64,000 nucleotides of DNA from Rhodocytophaga rosea. Its GTDB lineage: Bacteria; Bacteroidota; Bacteroidia; Cytophagales; 172606-1. Below are positions 18,601 through 27,528 of the stretch, piece by piece. The notes beneath the pieces were generated by a model. It was given only the letters and a program-made list of their open reading frames with translations, did not search any database and was not told the origin of the DNA. The position numbers and the translations under genes were made by a program. The first letter of the stretch is position 1; every line of letters starts with the position of its first letter. The stretch lies in contig NZ_CP048222.1 of NCBI RefSeq assembly GCF_010119975.1, positions 1,819,501-1,883,500 of the forward strand, in the 5' to 3' direction.

Positions 18601-19617
18601 ATGAGTTATCAGTACTACACGGCCAATGATTTTGCACTTGACCCAGACTTTCGTCAGTGGGTAATACAGCCAACGGAGGAAAACGCCCGGTTCTGGAATA
18701 ACTGGATACAGGAGCATCCCGGAAAACAGGCAGAAATTGCAACAGCAGTTGAATTGGTGCGTGTTGCAGGTTTACCAGCCGATGCTGTAGCCAATCAGGC
18801 TTTCCTGGAAGTTTGGACAAATCTTCAGGTTAATGCCAGGCAACAAGTGAAAACGCGCCGGATTGAATCGGTCCTGCGTTATTCCCGGATGGCTGCTATC
18901 TGGATCGGCTTTATGCTGCTGGCCGGATACTTATTCTGGAAATTGGATCAACCGGCAGGACCTGTTATTCATACCACTGGTTTTGGAGAGATCAAGAAAA
19001 TAACTTTAGCTGACGGATCACATATTACACTTAATGCCAATTCTTCCATTCGCTTAGCAGATAAAAACTGGCGAAATGCTGCTTCCAGAGAGGTTTTTCT
19101 GACAGGAGAAGCCTTTTTTGAAGTAGCCAAAACCAAAGACAAAAAAAGCTTTACCGTTACCACTGCCGATAGTATAAGGGTACAAGTACTGGGTACAGAA
19201 TTTAATGTAAACACCCGCCGGGAGAAAACAGCTGTTTACCTGCAATCCGGCAAAGTCCAACTCAAGGCCAGTGCCATACAACTGGTGATGAAACCCGGAG
19301 ATTTTGCTCATTATAACAAAGATGATAAACAATTGAAGGTAGCACTGATGAAAGAAGAAAGTCAGTTAGCCTGGAAAAACAACCTTTTTGTATTTGATGA
19401 TACGCCTTTACTGGATATCGCCCAGGAACTGGAAGATATCTATGGGATTAAAGTACATATTTCAGATACTTTCCTGGCTCAAAAAAGATTTACTGCCAAA
19501 GTACCTCGCAATAAGGTAGATGTGCTGCTGAAAGTACTGGCTGAAACCTTACAGGTGGACATAAAAAGGCAGAACAAAGAGGTGCAGATACAGTCCAGAA
19601 ATACACCGGTGAAATGA
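18601..19617 (+). CDS. FecR-family anti-sigma factor
   Basis: The 338-residue protein has a cytoplasmic N-terminal sigma-binding region (about 1-90), one membrane segment near 96-116 (MAAIWIGFMLLAGYLF), the FecR domain (EIKKITLADGSHITLNANSS, GEAFFEVAKTKDKKSFTV) and a C-terminal DUF4974-like domain (FDDTPLLDIAQELEDIYGIK). It would hold the sigma factor at the inner membrane until a loaded SusC receptor signals through its STN domain. It lies 60 bp upstream of such a receptor. Confidence 0.93.
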   Translation: MSYQYYTANDFALDPDFRQWVIQPTEENARFWNNWIQEHPGKQAEIATAVELVRVAGLPADAVANQAFLEVWTNLQVNARQQVKTRRIESVLRYSRMAAIWIGFMLLAGYLFWKLDQPAGPVIHTTGFGEIKKITLADGSHITLNANSSIRLADKNWRNAASREVFLTGEAFFEVAKTKDKKSFTVTTADSIRVQVLGTEFNVNTRREKTAVYLQSGKVQLKASAIQLVMKPGDFAHYNKDDKQLKVALMKEESQLAWKNNLFVFDDTPLLDIAQELEDIYGIKVHISDTFLAQKRFTAKVPRNKVDVLLKVLAETLQVDIKRQNKEVQIQSRNTPVK

Positions 19618-19677
19618 TAGTATAGTCATATTGGAATTTCAAACATACCATTTACTTAAACCTTAATTCTGTTTACT

Positions 19678-22600
19678 ATGGTCTACACTTTACGAAGGTC
19701 CATAAAAGCTGTACTGGCTTTTATGTGCAGCATCTGCCTGTTTCAGATGGCCAGCGCCCAGGATTTATCTTATGTCAAACACGAAAACAGCAAACGTATC
19801 CAGCAGGAAACTACTGAGAAATTACTGCTTACGGTCATACATGATCTGGAGAAAGAACTGCATGTAAACTTCGCCTACCAGAAAAAGCATCTGAATGGAA
19901 AGTATGTGCAATATAAGCCTATGAATGGCAAAAGTCTGGAAACATATCTGGCAGAAGTATTGAATCCGCTGAAGTTAACCTTCAAAAAAGTGGAAAATAT
20001 TTATGTGATTCAGCCCATGGAAGAAGGAGTTTACCAGATAAAACCCCAGTCTAATCTACCCATACCAGCTACCTATTCTGCCTCTGCCTTTGCAGTTACC
20101 ATTACTGGCAACGTTACTTCACAGGACGATGGGCAAGCGCTACCGGGTGTGAATGTGCTGCTGAAAGGCTCTACTACCGGTACTACCACTGACCCAGATG
20201 GCAACTACAGCCTAAGTGTGCCAGATGCAGAAGGTACCCTGGTATTTTCATTTATTGGTTATGCCCCGCAGGAAGTAGCCATCGGTGGCCGTACTACCAT
20301 TAATGTGGTGATGGCACAGGAAGCACAGGCATTGAACGAAGTTGTGGTAACCGCTTTGGGTATTGAACGGGAGAAAAAAGCCCTTGCCTATTCAGTGAGC
20401 GAAGTAAAAGGCAGCGAATTTACCCAGGCCCGGGAAGTAAATGTAGCCAATGCTTTATCTGGTAAAATTGCCGGGGTAAATGCTACTGGTATGGCAACCG
20501 GTCCTGGTGGTTCCAGCCGCATCATTATCCGGGGAAATGGGTCACTGGCCGGAAATAACCAGCCTTTGTATGTGATCAATGGGATGCCCATCGATAACTC
20601 TATTCCCGGCGGCGGTACTACTACCGGTGGAGAAGGCATCAACGTAGACCGGGGTGATGGCATTGCCGGCATCAATCCGGATGATATTGAGTCTATTTCA
20701 GTACTAAAAGGAGGTCCGGCAGCAGCTTTATATGGTTCCAGAGCAGCCAACGGAGTTATTTTGATCACCACCAAAAAAGGGAGAGCCCAGAAAGGGATCG
20801 GTGTAGAATACAATACCACCTTAACCCTGGAATCGCCTTCTATCTATCCAAAATACCAGTATGAGTACGGGCAAGGATTCGACGGAAGAAAACCTTTAAC
20901 ACGGGCAGAAGCCTTAAGTTCCGGACGTTTGTCGTATGGAGCCAGAATGGATGGGTTGCCTTCTATTCAATTTGATGGTGTAGAACGTCCTTATTCGCCG
21001 GTAAACGTTAAAGATAATATCAAGAATTTTTACAGAACAGGCTCTACATATGTCAATACGGTTGCCCTGACTGGCGGAAATGAATCGATTAATTATCGCT
21101 TTTCCCTATCCGATACTGATGCCAAGAGTCTTCAGCCTAATTCTAAATTCAACCGAAAAACGGCCAACCTGAACCTGAATGCTTTTCTAGGAAAAAAACT
21201 GAGCATTGAAGCGGTAGCCCAGTATAATCTGGAAAAAGCCCATAACCGCCCAGATGTTGGCTATGCTGATGTGAATGCTGCCTGGTCTACTTACCTGCTT
21301 GCCAATACGGTGGATATCCGCAGTTTGTCTCCTGGGTATGATGAAAATGGAAAGGAGATTGAATGGAACCCGGTGCCTATCGCCAACAATGCCTACTTTG
21401 TAACCAACCGCTTTCAGAACGATGATACCAAAAACCGCTTTATCGGACAGGCCAACATCCGTTATGCCATTTTAGACAACCTATCGATCCGGGGAAGTGT
21501 GAGCAAAGATTTTTATAACTTCAATTATGTAGGCGTCACGCCAACCGGCACTGCTTACTCTCCGCTGGGCGGATATGAATCTATTAAATCGGAAGTATCG
21601 GAAACTAACTCCATGCTTACTTTAAATTATAATACGAGTATTGCCGGCAGTTTCAACTTTTCTGCGATGGCAGGAGGTAACATTCAGAGAGGACTAAACA
21701 ATGAAACATCGATCAGCGGAAGCCAGTTTATTATTCCTTATTTTTATAGCTATACCAACCTGAGTACCTTAACTACCCGGCCCAACAACCGGAGAACCGG
21801 GATTAACTCCGTATTCGGATCAGCAGATGTAGATTACAAAGGAATTATTTTCCTGAGTTTTACCGGCCGGCAAGACTGGTTTTCTACCTTAAGTGCGCAA
21901 AACAATAGCATATTTTATCCATCCATAGGCGGAAGTTTGGTACTATCGGAAGCCATTCAACTGCCCTCATCTATTAGCTTTTTAAAACTCAGAGGTTCCT
22001 GGGCACAGGTGGGTGGTGCTACGCCAGATCCTTATATCATTAACCAGACGTTCAGTATGGTGCAAGGCGGGCATAATGGCCGTCCGGTACAAGCTATTTC
22101 TTCTACCCTGCTAAATAATCCGGACTTACGGCCTTTAACGTCCACTACCTCTGAAATTGGTATTGATTTGCAATTGCTCAACAAACGTTTAGGATTGGAT
22201 GTAACGCTGTATAACCGTAAAACCACAGATGATATTGTGCAAACTGATATTTCTACCGCTTCCGGCTATACCAGGGCTCTGTTAAATGTGGGAGAATTGA
22301 GTAACAAGGGAATTGAAGTATTGCTGACTGGTTCACCAGTGAGAACGGAAAAGTTTAGCTGGGATGTAAGCTATAATATGGCGTATAATAAGAGTGAAAT
22401 TGTACAACTGGCAGAAGGGCTGAACTCAGTAGGCGTTGCCAATGGAATAGGCGGTGCCACGATCACCAATGAAGTAGGCCGGCCGTATGGCATCATTAAA
22501 GGATACAAAATTAAAACCAATGCGAACGGACAAGTGGTATTCAATACCAACAGCGGCTACGAAGTACGAAGTGATCTGATGGAACTTGGCCTGGGTGTAC

Positions 22601-23121
22601 CTCCGCTTACCATGGGATTGACTAATAACTTTTCCTACAAAAACTTTTCTTTGAGTGTATTGCTGGATGGCAAGTTTGGCAACAAAATCTACTCTAACTT
22701 AAACCAGTATGCCTACCGCTTCGGCTTACTAAAAGAAACCCTTCCTGGCCGGGACAATGGTTTAACACTCAACGGGGTAGATGAAGAAGGCAACCCTTAT
22801 GAAAGAGTGGTGCCAATTGAGCAACTGGACACTTATTATGACAACCGCAAAAACTACACAGACCTGTTTGTGTATGACGGAAGTTTTATAAAACTGCGCC
22901 AGGTGATTTTGAGCTATAACCTGCCGGTAAGCTATATTAAATTCATCCGGATACAATCGGCTTCCCTTTCTCTGGTAGGCCGCAACCTGGCCATCCTGTA
23001 TAGTCATGCGACCAACTCCGATCCGGAATCCAGCTATACTAGTGGCAACGGACAAGGCCTGGAAGCATTGAGTATACCCCGGACCAGAAGTTATGGCTTG
23101 AATCTATTAGTAAAATTCTAA
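19678..23121 (+). CDS. SusC/RagA-type TonB-dependent receptor with STN signalling domain
   Basis: This is a 1147-residue outer-membrane receptor with a signal peptide ending ASAQ, then an STN (secretin/TonB N-terminal) domain at about 45-122. Next comes a carboxypeptidase-regulatory-like domain with the motifs LPGVNVLLKGSTTGTTTDPD and VVVTALGIEREKK, then a plug (GPGGSSRIIIRGNGSLAGNN, YGSRAANGVILITTKKGRAQ) and a long barrel. The STN domain is the part that contacts FecR, so this receptor is the expected sensor for the upstream sigma/anti-sigma pair. The ligand is unknown. SusD follows at a 19-bp gap. Confidence 0.95.
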   Translation: MVYTLRRSIKAVLAFMCSICLFQMASAQDLSYVKHENSKRIQQETTEKLLLTVIHDLEKELHVNFAYQKKHLNGKYVQYKPMNGKSLETYLAEVLNPLKLTFKKVENIYVIQPMEEGVYQIKPQSNLPIPATYSASAFAVTITGNVTSQDDGQALPGVNVLLKGSTTGTTTDPDGNYSLSVPDAEGTLVFSFIGYAPQEVAIGGRTTINVVMAQEAQALNEVVVTALGIEREKKALAYSVSEVKGSEFTQAREVNVANALSGKIAGVNATGMATGPGGSSRIIIRGNGSLAGNNQPLYVINGMPIDNSIPGGGTTTGGEGINVDRGDGIAGINPDDIESISVLKGGPAAALYGSRAANGVILITTKKGRAQKGIGVEYNTTLTLESPSIYPKYQYEYGQGFDGRKPLTRAEALSSGRLSYGARMDGLPSIQFDGVERPYSPVNVKDNIKNFYRTGSTYVNTVALTGGNESINYRFSLSDTDAKSLQPNSKFNRKTANLNLNAFLGKKLSIEAVAQYNLEKAHNRPDVGYADVNAAWSTYLLANTVDIRSLSPGYDENGKEIEWNPVPIANNAYFVTNRFQNDDTKNRFIGQANIRYAILDNLSIRGSVSKDFYNFNYVGVTPTGTAYSPLGGYESIKSEVSETNSMLTLNYNTSIAGSFNFSAMAGGNIQRGLNNETSISGSQFIIPYFYSYTNLSTLTTRPNNRRTGINSVFGSADVDYKGIIFLSFTGRQDWFSTLSAQNNSIFYPSIGGSLVLSEAIQLPSSISFLKLRGSWAQVGGATPDPYIINQTFSMVQGGHNGRPVQAISSTLLNNPDLRPLTSTTSEIGIDLQLLNKRLGLDVTLYNRKTTDDIVQTDISTASGYTRALLNVGELSNKGIEVLLTGSPVRTEKFSWDVSYNMAYNKSEIVQLAEGLNSVGVANGIGGATITNEVGRPYGIIKGYKIKTNANGQVVFNTNSGYEVRSDLMELGLGVPPLTMGLTNNFSYKNFSLSVLLDGKFGNKIYSNLNQYAYRFGLLKETLPGRDNGLTLNGVDEEGNPYERVVPIEQLDTYYDNRKNYTDLFVYDGSFIKLRQVILSYNLPVSYIKFIRIQSASLSLVGRNLAILYSHATNSDPESSYTSGNGQGLEALSIPRTRSYGLNLLVKF

Positions 23122-23140
23122 CTTTTTGACCTCCAAACTC

Positions 23141-24685
23141 ATGAAAAAGAATTTCTTTAACATATTCACTGTAGCCGCACTGGTTGTTGTGCTGTTACCT
23201 GCCTGCGATAATGGCCTGGAAGAACTAAACAAAAATCCGGATGCCTATACCGAAGTAATACCAGAATACTTGTTCACCAAAGCACAACTGGATGCGGTAA
23301 ATAACAATTATTTTGGTTCCGCTGCTTTAACTATTGGTGGCTCAATGCAGCACTTTGCCACCTATAAAGAAGTGCCTGCGGCCGGTGATAAATATTTCAA
23401 TGAAGGCTATTCCTACAGTCACTTTACCACGGCTTATCCCAACGAAGTAAACGAAATCCAGGAAGTAATAAGAGCCGTATCTGAAAAGCCTGAAGATGTA
23501 AACAAATTGTCTATTGCCCGCATCTGGCGGGTATATATAATGCACCGCCTCACCGACTTGTATGGAGATGTACCCTATTCTGAAGCCGGTCAGGGGCTTA
23601 CCTCAAAGAATTTCACTCCTAAATATGATGAACAGGCATCCATTTATGCTGATATGCTGCAAGAGCTGGAGCAGGCCGCATTAGCCTTGAATCCTGCTTT
23701 TCCTTCTATGGGAAATTCTGACCTGATCTACGGCGGAAATGTAGAGAAGTGGAAAAAATTTGCCTATTCCCTAATGCTGCGTCTGGGTATGCGACTTACC
23801 AAAGCCGATGCAGCAACGGCTAAAACCTGGGTGGAAAAAGCCATTGCTGGTGGCGTAATTACCAGCGAAAGTGATATTGCCCTGATTGGTTATATTGATG
23901 GTTCGCAGGTCGCCAGTCGCAATCCCATTGCCCAGGCCTTATTAGTAGGCGATTATATCAATCCGCAGAGTGAAGATAATGTAGAAGGCGGAAAACTGGC
24001 CAAAACCTTTATCGATCACCTGAAAAATACTCGTGATCCCCGTTTGAATGTAATTTCGGTCGTTTGGGTAAAAAATGCGACTGGTGTATATGTGGCTGAT
24101 ACGGCTACAGCTCTTCAGCAAGGGATGCCTAATGCAGCGTTCAATTCAAGACCGGGAAATTTTAATACCTTTTCCGAACCACATCCGGGCACTATTTTAA
24201 AATATGATGCCCCTTTACTGGTATTATCAAGTGCCGAGGTAAATCTGCTGCTGGCAGAAGCCGTGCTAAGAGGCTGGTACGGCGGAAATGCGGCTGAACT
24301 TTATAAGGCCGCAGTAGGAGCTGGTATGCGGAACTGGGCTTATTTTGGTGCGGCAGGTGCGATCTCTGCCGATAAAATCAATGCATATATGGCGCTGAAT
24401 CCTTATCCGGCAGCAGGTACGATGGAAGAACAGATGAAAGTAATCCAGACGGAAAAATGGGTATCTTTATTTTTGGATGAATACGAAATTTATGCGAATT
24501 GGCGGCGTACTGGCTATCCTGAACTTATTCCCACTAATTATCCGGGAAATTTAACTGGTGGCACCATTCCCAGACGTTTTGTTTTGCCGCCGGCAGAAGA
24601 AAATATCAATGGCGAAAATTTTCACGAAGCCATTAACAGACAAGGACCTAACAGACTTACCAGCCGGGTCTGGTGGGATAAATAA
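23141..24685 (+). CDS. SusD/RagB-type substrate-binding lipoprotein
   Basis: I start at the ATG at 23141, which gives a lipoprotein signal (AALVVVLLPAC). An upstream TTG at 23126 would only add five residues. The 514-residue protein has typical SusD features: ELNKNPDAYTEVIPEYLFT near the N-terminus, the TPR-like segment IARIWRVYIMHRLTDLYGDV, and a C-terminus GPNRLTSRVWWDK. It caps the partner SusC barrel and binds ligand at the cell surface. It ends 181 bp before the first SelA-like gene. Confidence 0.94.
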   Translation: MKKNFFNIFTVAALVVVLLPACDNGLEELNKNPDAYTEVIPEYLFTKAQLDAVNNNYFGSAALTIGGSMQHFATYKEVPAAGDKYFNEGYSYSHFTTAYPNEVNEIQEVIRAVSEKPEDVNKLSIARIWRVYIMHRLTDLYGDVPYSEAGQGLTSKNFTPKYDEQASIYADMLQELEQAALALNPAFPSMGNSDLIYGGNVEKWKKFAYSLMLRLGMRLTKADAATAKTWVEKAIAGGVITSESDIALIGYIDGSQVASRNPIAQALLVGDYINPQSEDNVEGGKLAKTFIDHLKNTRDPRLNVISVVWVKNATGVYVADTATALQQGMPNAAFNSRPGNFNTFSEPHPGTILKYDAPLLVLSSAEVNLLLAEAVLRGWYGGNAAELYKAAVGAGMRNWAYFGAAGAISADKINAYMALNPYPAAGTMEEQMKVIQTEKWVSLFLDEYEIYANWRRTGYPELIPTNYPGNLTGGTIPRRFVLPPAEENINGENFHEAINRQGPNRLTSRVWWDK

Positions 24686-24772
24686 TAAATCTATTTGTAC
24701 TTTTTGGGTAAATTTTGTAAAATTCAGCATAATCCGGTAGTATTTCATGCCAGAAATAATAAACTAAAGAAC

Positions 24773-24825
24773 AAGGATCACTGGCAGAGGGAAAGCAAAT
24801 CATACCTTCCTATTCAGCGATCCTT
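24773..24825. terminator. Imperfect hairpin between SusD and the SelA-like gene
   Basis: Arms at 24773-24783 and 24815-24825 pair over 10 of 11 positions. No strong T tract follows. It could be a weak terminator or attenuator that lowers downstream expression relative to SusC/SusD. Confidence 0.35.
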
Positions 24826-24866
24826 ATTCAAAACATTATCTTAGAAACTTTTTTGCTATTCCACCT

Positions 24867-26096
24867 ATGCTTAACCGCAGAAAACTGATTAAACATTTAT
24901 CCTCTTTACCTCTTTTGGGAGGTATCGCAGGAAGCAGTATACCGCTCACTTCTGCACTGGCTACGCCTAAAGCAAAAAGGGATGTGGTAAAAGAACTGGG
25001 CATTCGTACGTTTATCAATGCCGCAGGCACCTATACTGCAATGACCGCCTCCCTGATGCCAGAAGAGGTGATGGAAACCATTCAAGCCGCATCCCATGAG
25101 TTTATGATGCTGGAAGAAGTGCAGGATAAGGTCGGAGAAAGAATTGCTAAACTGGTTCATTCAGAGGCTGCTATGGTAACTGCCGGTTGCTGGTCGGCAA
25201 TGGTGCTGGGAATGGCAGGCGTACTTACCGGCACGGATCCAAAAAAGGTTGCCCAGTTGCCGCACCTGGAATATACCGGCATGAAATCGCAGGTATTGGT
25301 TCAAAAAGCCCATAACACTGGCTATGTACATGCCCTTACCAATACCGGGGTGATGATCACCGAGATTGAAACCCTGGAAGAAGCAGAAAAAGCCATTAAT
25401 GAGCGTACCGCTTTATTGTGGTTTTTGAATTACAATGCGCCGTTAGGTAAAATACAACACCAGGAGTGGGTAGCCCTGGGAAAAAAACACAATATTCCGA
25501 CCATGATCGATATGGCCGCTGATGTACCGCCGGTAGAAAATCTCTGGAAATATAATGACATGGGATTCGATCTGGTATGTGTATCTGGTGGTAAGGCCAT
25601 GCGTGGCCCACAAAGTACAGGTTTGCTCATGGGTAAAAAAGACCTGATTGCTGCTGCCCGGTTAAACGGACCACCCAGAGGCGGAAATATTGGCCGGGGC
25701 ATGAAAGTGAACAAAGAAGAAATTTTAGGCATGTATGTAGCCTTGGAGCGCTATATTAACCTGGATCATGCCAAAGAATGGAAGGAATGGGAAACCAGGA
25801 TTGCTCAGATTGAATCGGCTGTAAAAAAAGTAAATGGCATTCAAACCGAAAAGTATGTGCCTCCGGTAGCCAATCATACACCGGCTTTGCGCATTTCCTG
25901 GAATGAAAGCAGTATTAAACTTTCTCCCAAAGATTTACAGGAAAAACTGCGGAACGGCAACCCATCTATTGAAGTGGTAGGTCCTGAAAAGGATGCTACT
26001 TCTGTTAGTCTTACGGTGTTTATGTTAAAACCTGGCCAGGATAAGATTGTAGCCAAACGTCTTGCAGAAGAATTTTCGAAAGCAACAATTTCATAA
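24867..26096 (+). CDS. Tat-signal SelA-like PLP-dependent enzyme (copy 1)
   Basis: The 409-residue fold-type I PLP enzyme belongs to the SelA-related family that includes DgaE (D-glucosaminate-6-phosphate ammonia lyase). PLP motifs are visible: PTMIDMAADVPP with Asp215, and the Schiff-base lysine in SGGKAMRGPQ (Lys243). The N-terminus NRRKLIKHL followed by a hydrophobic stretch and SALA is a twin-arginine signal, so a folded, cofactor-loaded enzyme is probably exported (inference). Cytoplasmic SelA is ruled out by the signal and by the absence of selenocysteine genes here. It is 28 bp from the amidohydrolase gene. The predicted chemistry is beta-elimination of ammonia from an amino acid or amino-sugar acid. 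Confidence 0.85.
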   Translation: MLNRRKLIKHLSSLPLLGGIAGSSIPLTSALATPKAKRDVVKELGIRTFINAAGTYTAMTASLMPEEVMETIQAASHEFMMLEEVQDKVGERIAKLVHSEAAMVTAGCWSAMVLGMAGVLTGTDPKKVAQLPHLEYTGMKSQVLVQKAHNTGYVHALTNTGVMITEIETLEEAEKAINERTALLWFLNYNAPLGKIQHQEWVALGKKHNIPTMIDMAADVPPVENLWKYNDMGFDLVCVSGGKAMRGPQSTGLLMGKKDLIAAARLNGPPRGGNIGRGMKVNKEEILGMYVALERYINLDHAKEWKEWETRIAQIESAVKKVNGIQTEKYVPPVANHTPALRISWNESSIKLSPKDLQEKLRNGNPSIEVVGPEKDATSVSLTVFMLKPGQDKIVAKRLAEEFSKATIS

Positions 26097-26124
26097 GTAA
26101 AACAACCCAATACCCTTTTAACCT

Positions 26125-27423
26125 ATGCAAAAAGTACTTTTTACTCTTTTTATGCTCTTGGCTGTATGTGCCGCTAACGCGCAAACCTACAGCATTGTAA
26201 TCAAAGAAGGGCATGTAATCGACCCAAAGAATAACATTAACGGTATCATGGATGTAGCCATTACCGATGGCAAAATTGTACAGGTCGCTAAAAACATTGA
26301 TCCCAAAGGAGCTACCCAGGTAGTAAATGCCAAAGGAATGTATGTAACGCCAGGAATAATTGATATTCACGGGCACGTATTTATTGGTACCGAACCAGAT
26401 CATTACCTGAGCAATGGCCTGACGGCAGTTATGCCAGACGGCTTTACTTTCCGGGTGGGTTGTACTACTATTGTAGATTGCGGAGGAGCCGGCTGGAAAT
26501 CATTTCCTACCTTCAAAAAGAATATCATCGATAATTCCCAGACCAGGGTACTTTCCTTTTTAAACATTGTAGGTGAAGGCATGAGAGGCGGTGCGTATGA
26601 GCAGGATATCAACGACATGAATCCAAAGATGGCCGCCATGGTAGCCAAGCAAAATAAAGAGTATGTAGTTGGATTTAAACTAGCGCATTTTCAGGGTCCG
26701 GAATGGACACCAGTAGATCGTGTGGTAGAAGCAGGCAAACTAGCCAACATGCCGGTTATTATCGATTTCGGCGGCAACAATCCTCCCCTGTCTATTGAAG
26801 AACTATTTATGAAACGCCTGCGTCCCGGCGATATTTATACCCATACCTATACTTTACTCGATGGCAATGTGCGCGAAACAGTAGTAGATGAAGCCACAAA
26901 AAAAGTAAAGCCCTTTGTGTTTGAAGCGCAGAAAAGAGGGATTATCTTCGATGTGGGATATGGAGGTGCCAGCTTCAATTTTACGCAGGCCATTCCAGCC
27001 CTGAAAGCCGGATTTTTCCCTAATACCATCAGCACAGACCTGCATACCGGAAGTATGAACGGTTCGATGAAAGACATACTCAGCATTATGTCTAAATTTG
27101 TAAACATGGGTATGGACGAAGCCAGTGTAATTAAAGCCAGTACCTGGGCACCGGCACAAGTAATTAAACGGGAAGAACTAGGTCATATGTCGGTGGGGGC
27201 TATTGCAGATGTAGCTATACTAAACATGCGGGAAGGTAATTTTGGGTTCTATGACAAAACCGGCTACAAAATAGAAGGCAAAAAGAAGTTTGAGTGTGAA
27301 ATGACAATAAAAGATGGCAAGATTGTATACGACCTTAATGGCATCGCCAATCCGGTCGTAGTTCCCAAAACAGCTTCAACTCAAAAAGCCTCCAGCACTT
27401 CTGCTAAAGGTGGCGGACATTAA
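26125..27423 (+). CDS. Exported amidohydrolase/deacetylase-family metallohydrolase
   Basis: The 432-residue protein has a Sec signal peptide (MQKVLFTLFMLLAVCAANAQ), then the amidohydrolase N-terminal beta-sandwich (VIKEGHVIDPKNNINGIMDV) and TIM barrel. The metal motif is IIDIHGHV (His82 and His84). A candidate bridging Lys lies in GFKLAHF, and STDLHTGS supplies the late Asp. It resembles the EF_0837-type amidohydrolase/deacetylase family, whose genes are often neighbours of SelA-like genes in other bacteria. Those relatives are cytoplasmic; this one is exported, matching its Tat-signal PLP partner. Likely activity is removal of an acyl or carbamoyl group from nitrogen; substrate unknown. Confidence 0.88.
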   Translation: MQKVLFTLFMLLAVCAANAQTYSIVIKEGHVIDPKNNINGIMDVAITDGKIVQVAKNIDPKGATQVVNAKGMYVTPGIIDIHGHVFIGTEPDHYLSNGLTAVMPDGFTFRVGCTTIVDCGGAGWKSFPTFKKNIIDNSQTRVLSFLNIVGEGMRGGAYEQDINDMNPKMAAMVAKQNKEYVVGFKLAHFQGPEWTPVDRVVEAGKLANMPVIIDFGGNNPPLSIEELFMKRLRPGDIYTHTYTLLDGNVRETVVDEATKKVKPFVFEAQKRGIIFDVGYGGASFNFTQAIPALKAGFFPNTISTDLHTGSMNGSMKDILSIMSKFVNMGMDEASVIKASTWAPAQVIKREELGHMSVGAIADVAILNMREGNFGFYDKTGYKIEGKKKFECEMTIKDGKIVYDLNGIANPVVVPKTASTQKASSTSAKGGGH

Positions 27424-27503
27424 AATTAGTCATTGGTTAGTAGTCAACAGCCATTGGTAGAAAGAATTAGCTACCTAAGACAATTAACTATTGACCAATA
27501 AAA
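27424..27503. repeat. Imperfect inverted intergenic repeat (ATTAGTCATTGG family)
   Basis: Sequence related to ATTAGTCATTGGTTAGTAG occurs just after the amidohydrolase stop, and its inverse (ACTATTGACCAATAA) follows about 45 bases later. Related sequences occur at 31759-31786, 32074-32108 and 46676-46710. It may fold into a hairpin between two operon genes. Confidence 0.6.
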
Positions 27504-27528
27504 TATTGAAAGGCATTTAATTTAACCA

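Noticed and set aside
24867-26096. Selenocysteine synthase SelA
   Set aside because: The Tat signal, the neighbouring amidohydrolase and RidA, and the absence of selB/selC/selD point to the SelA-related lyase family instead.
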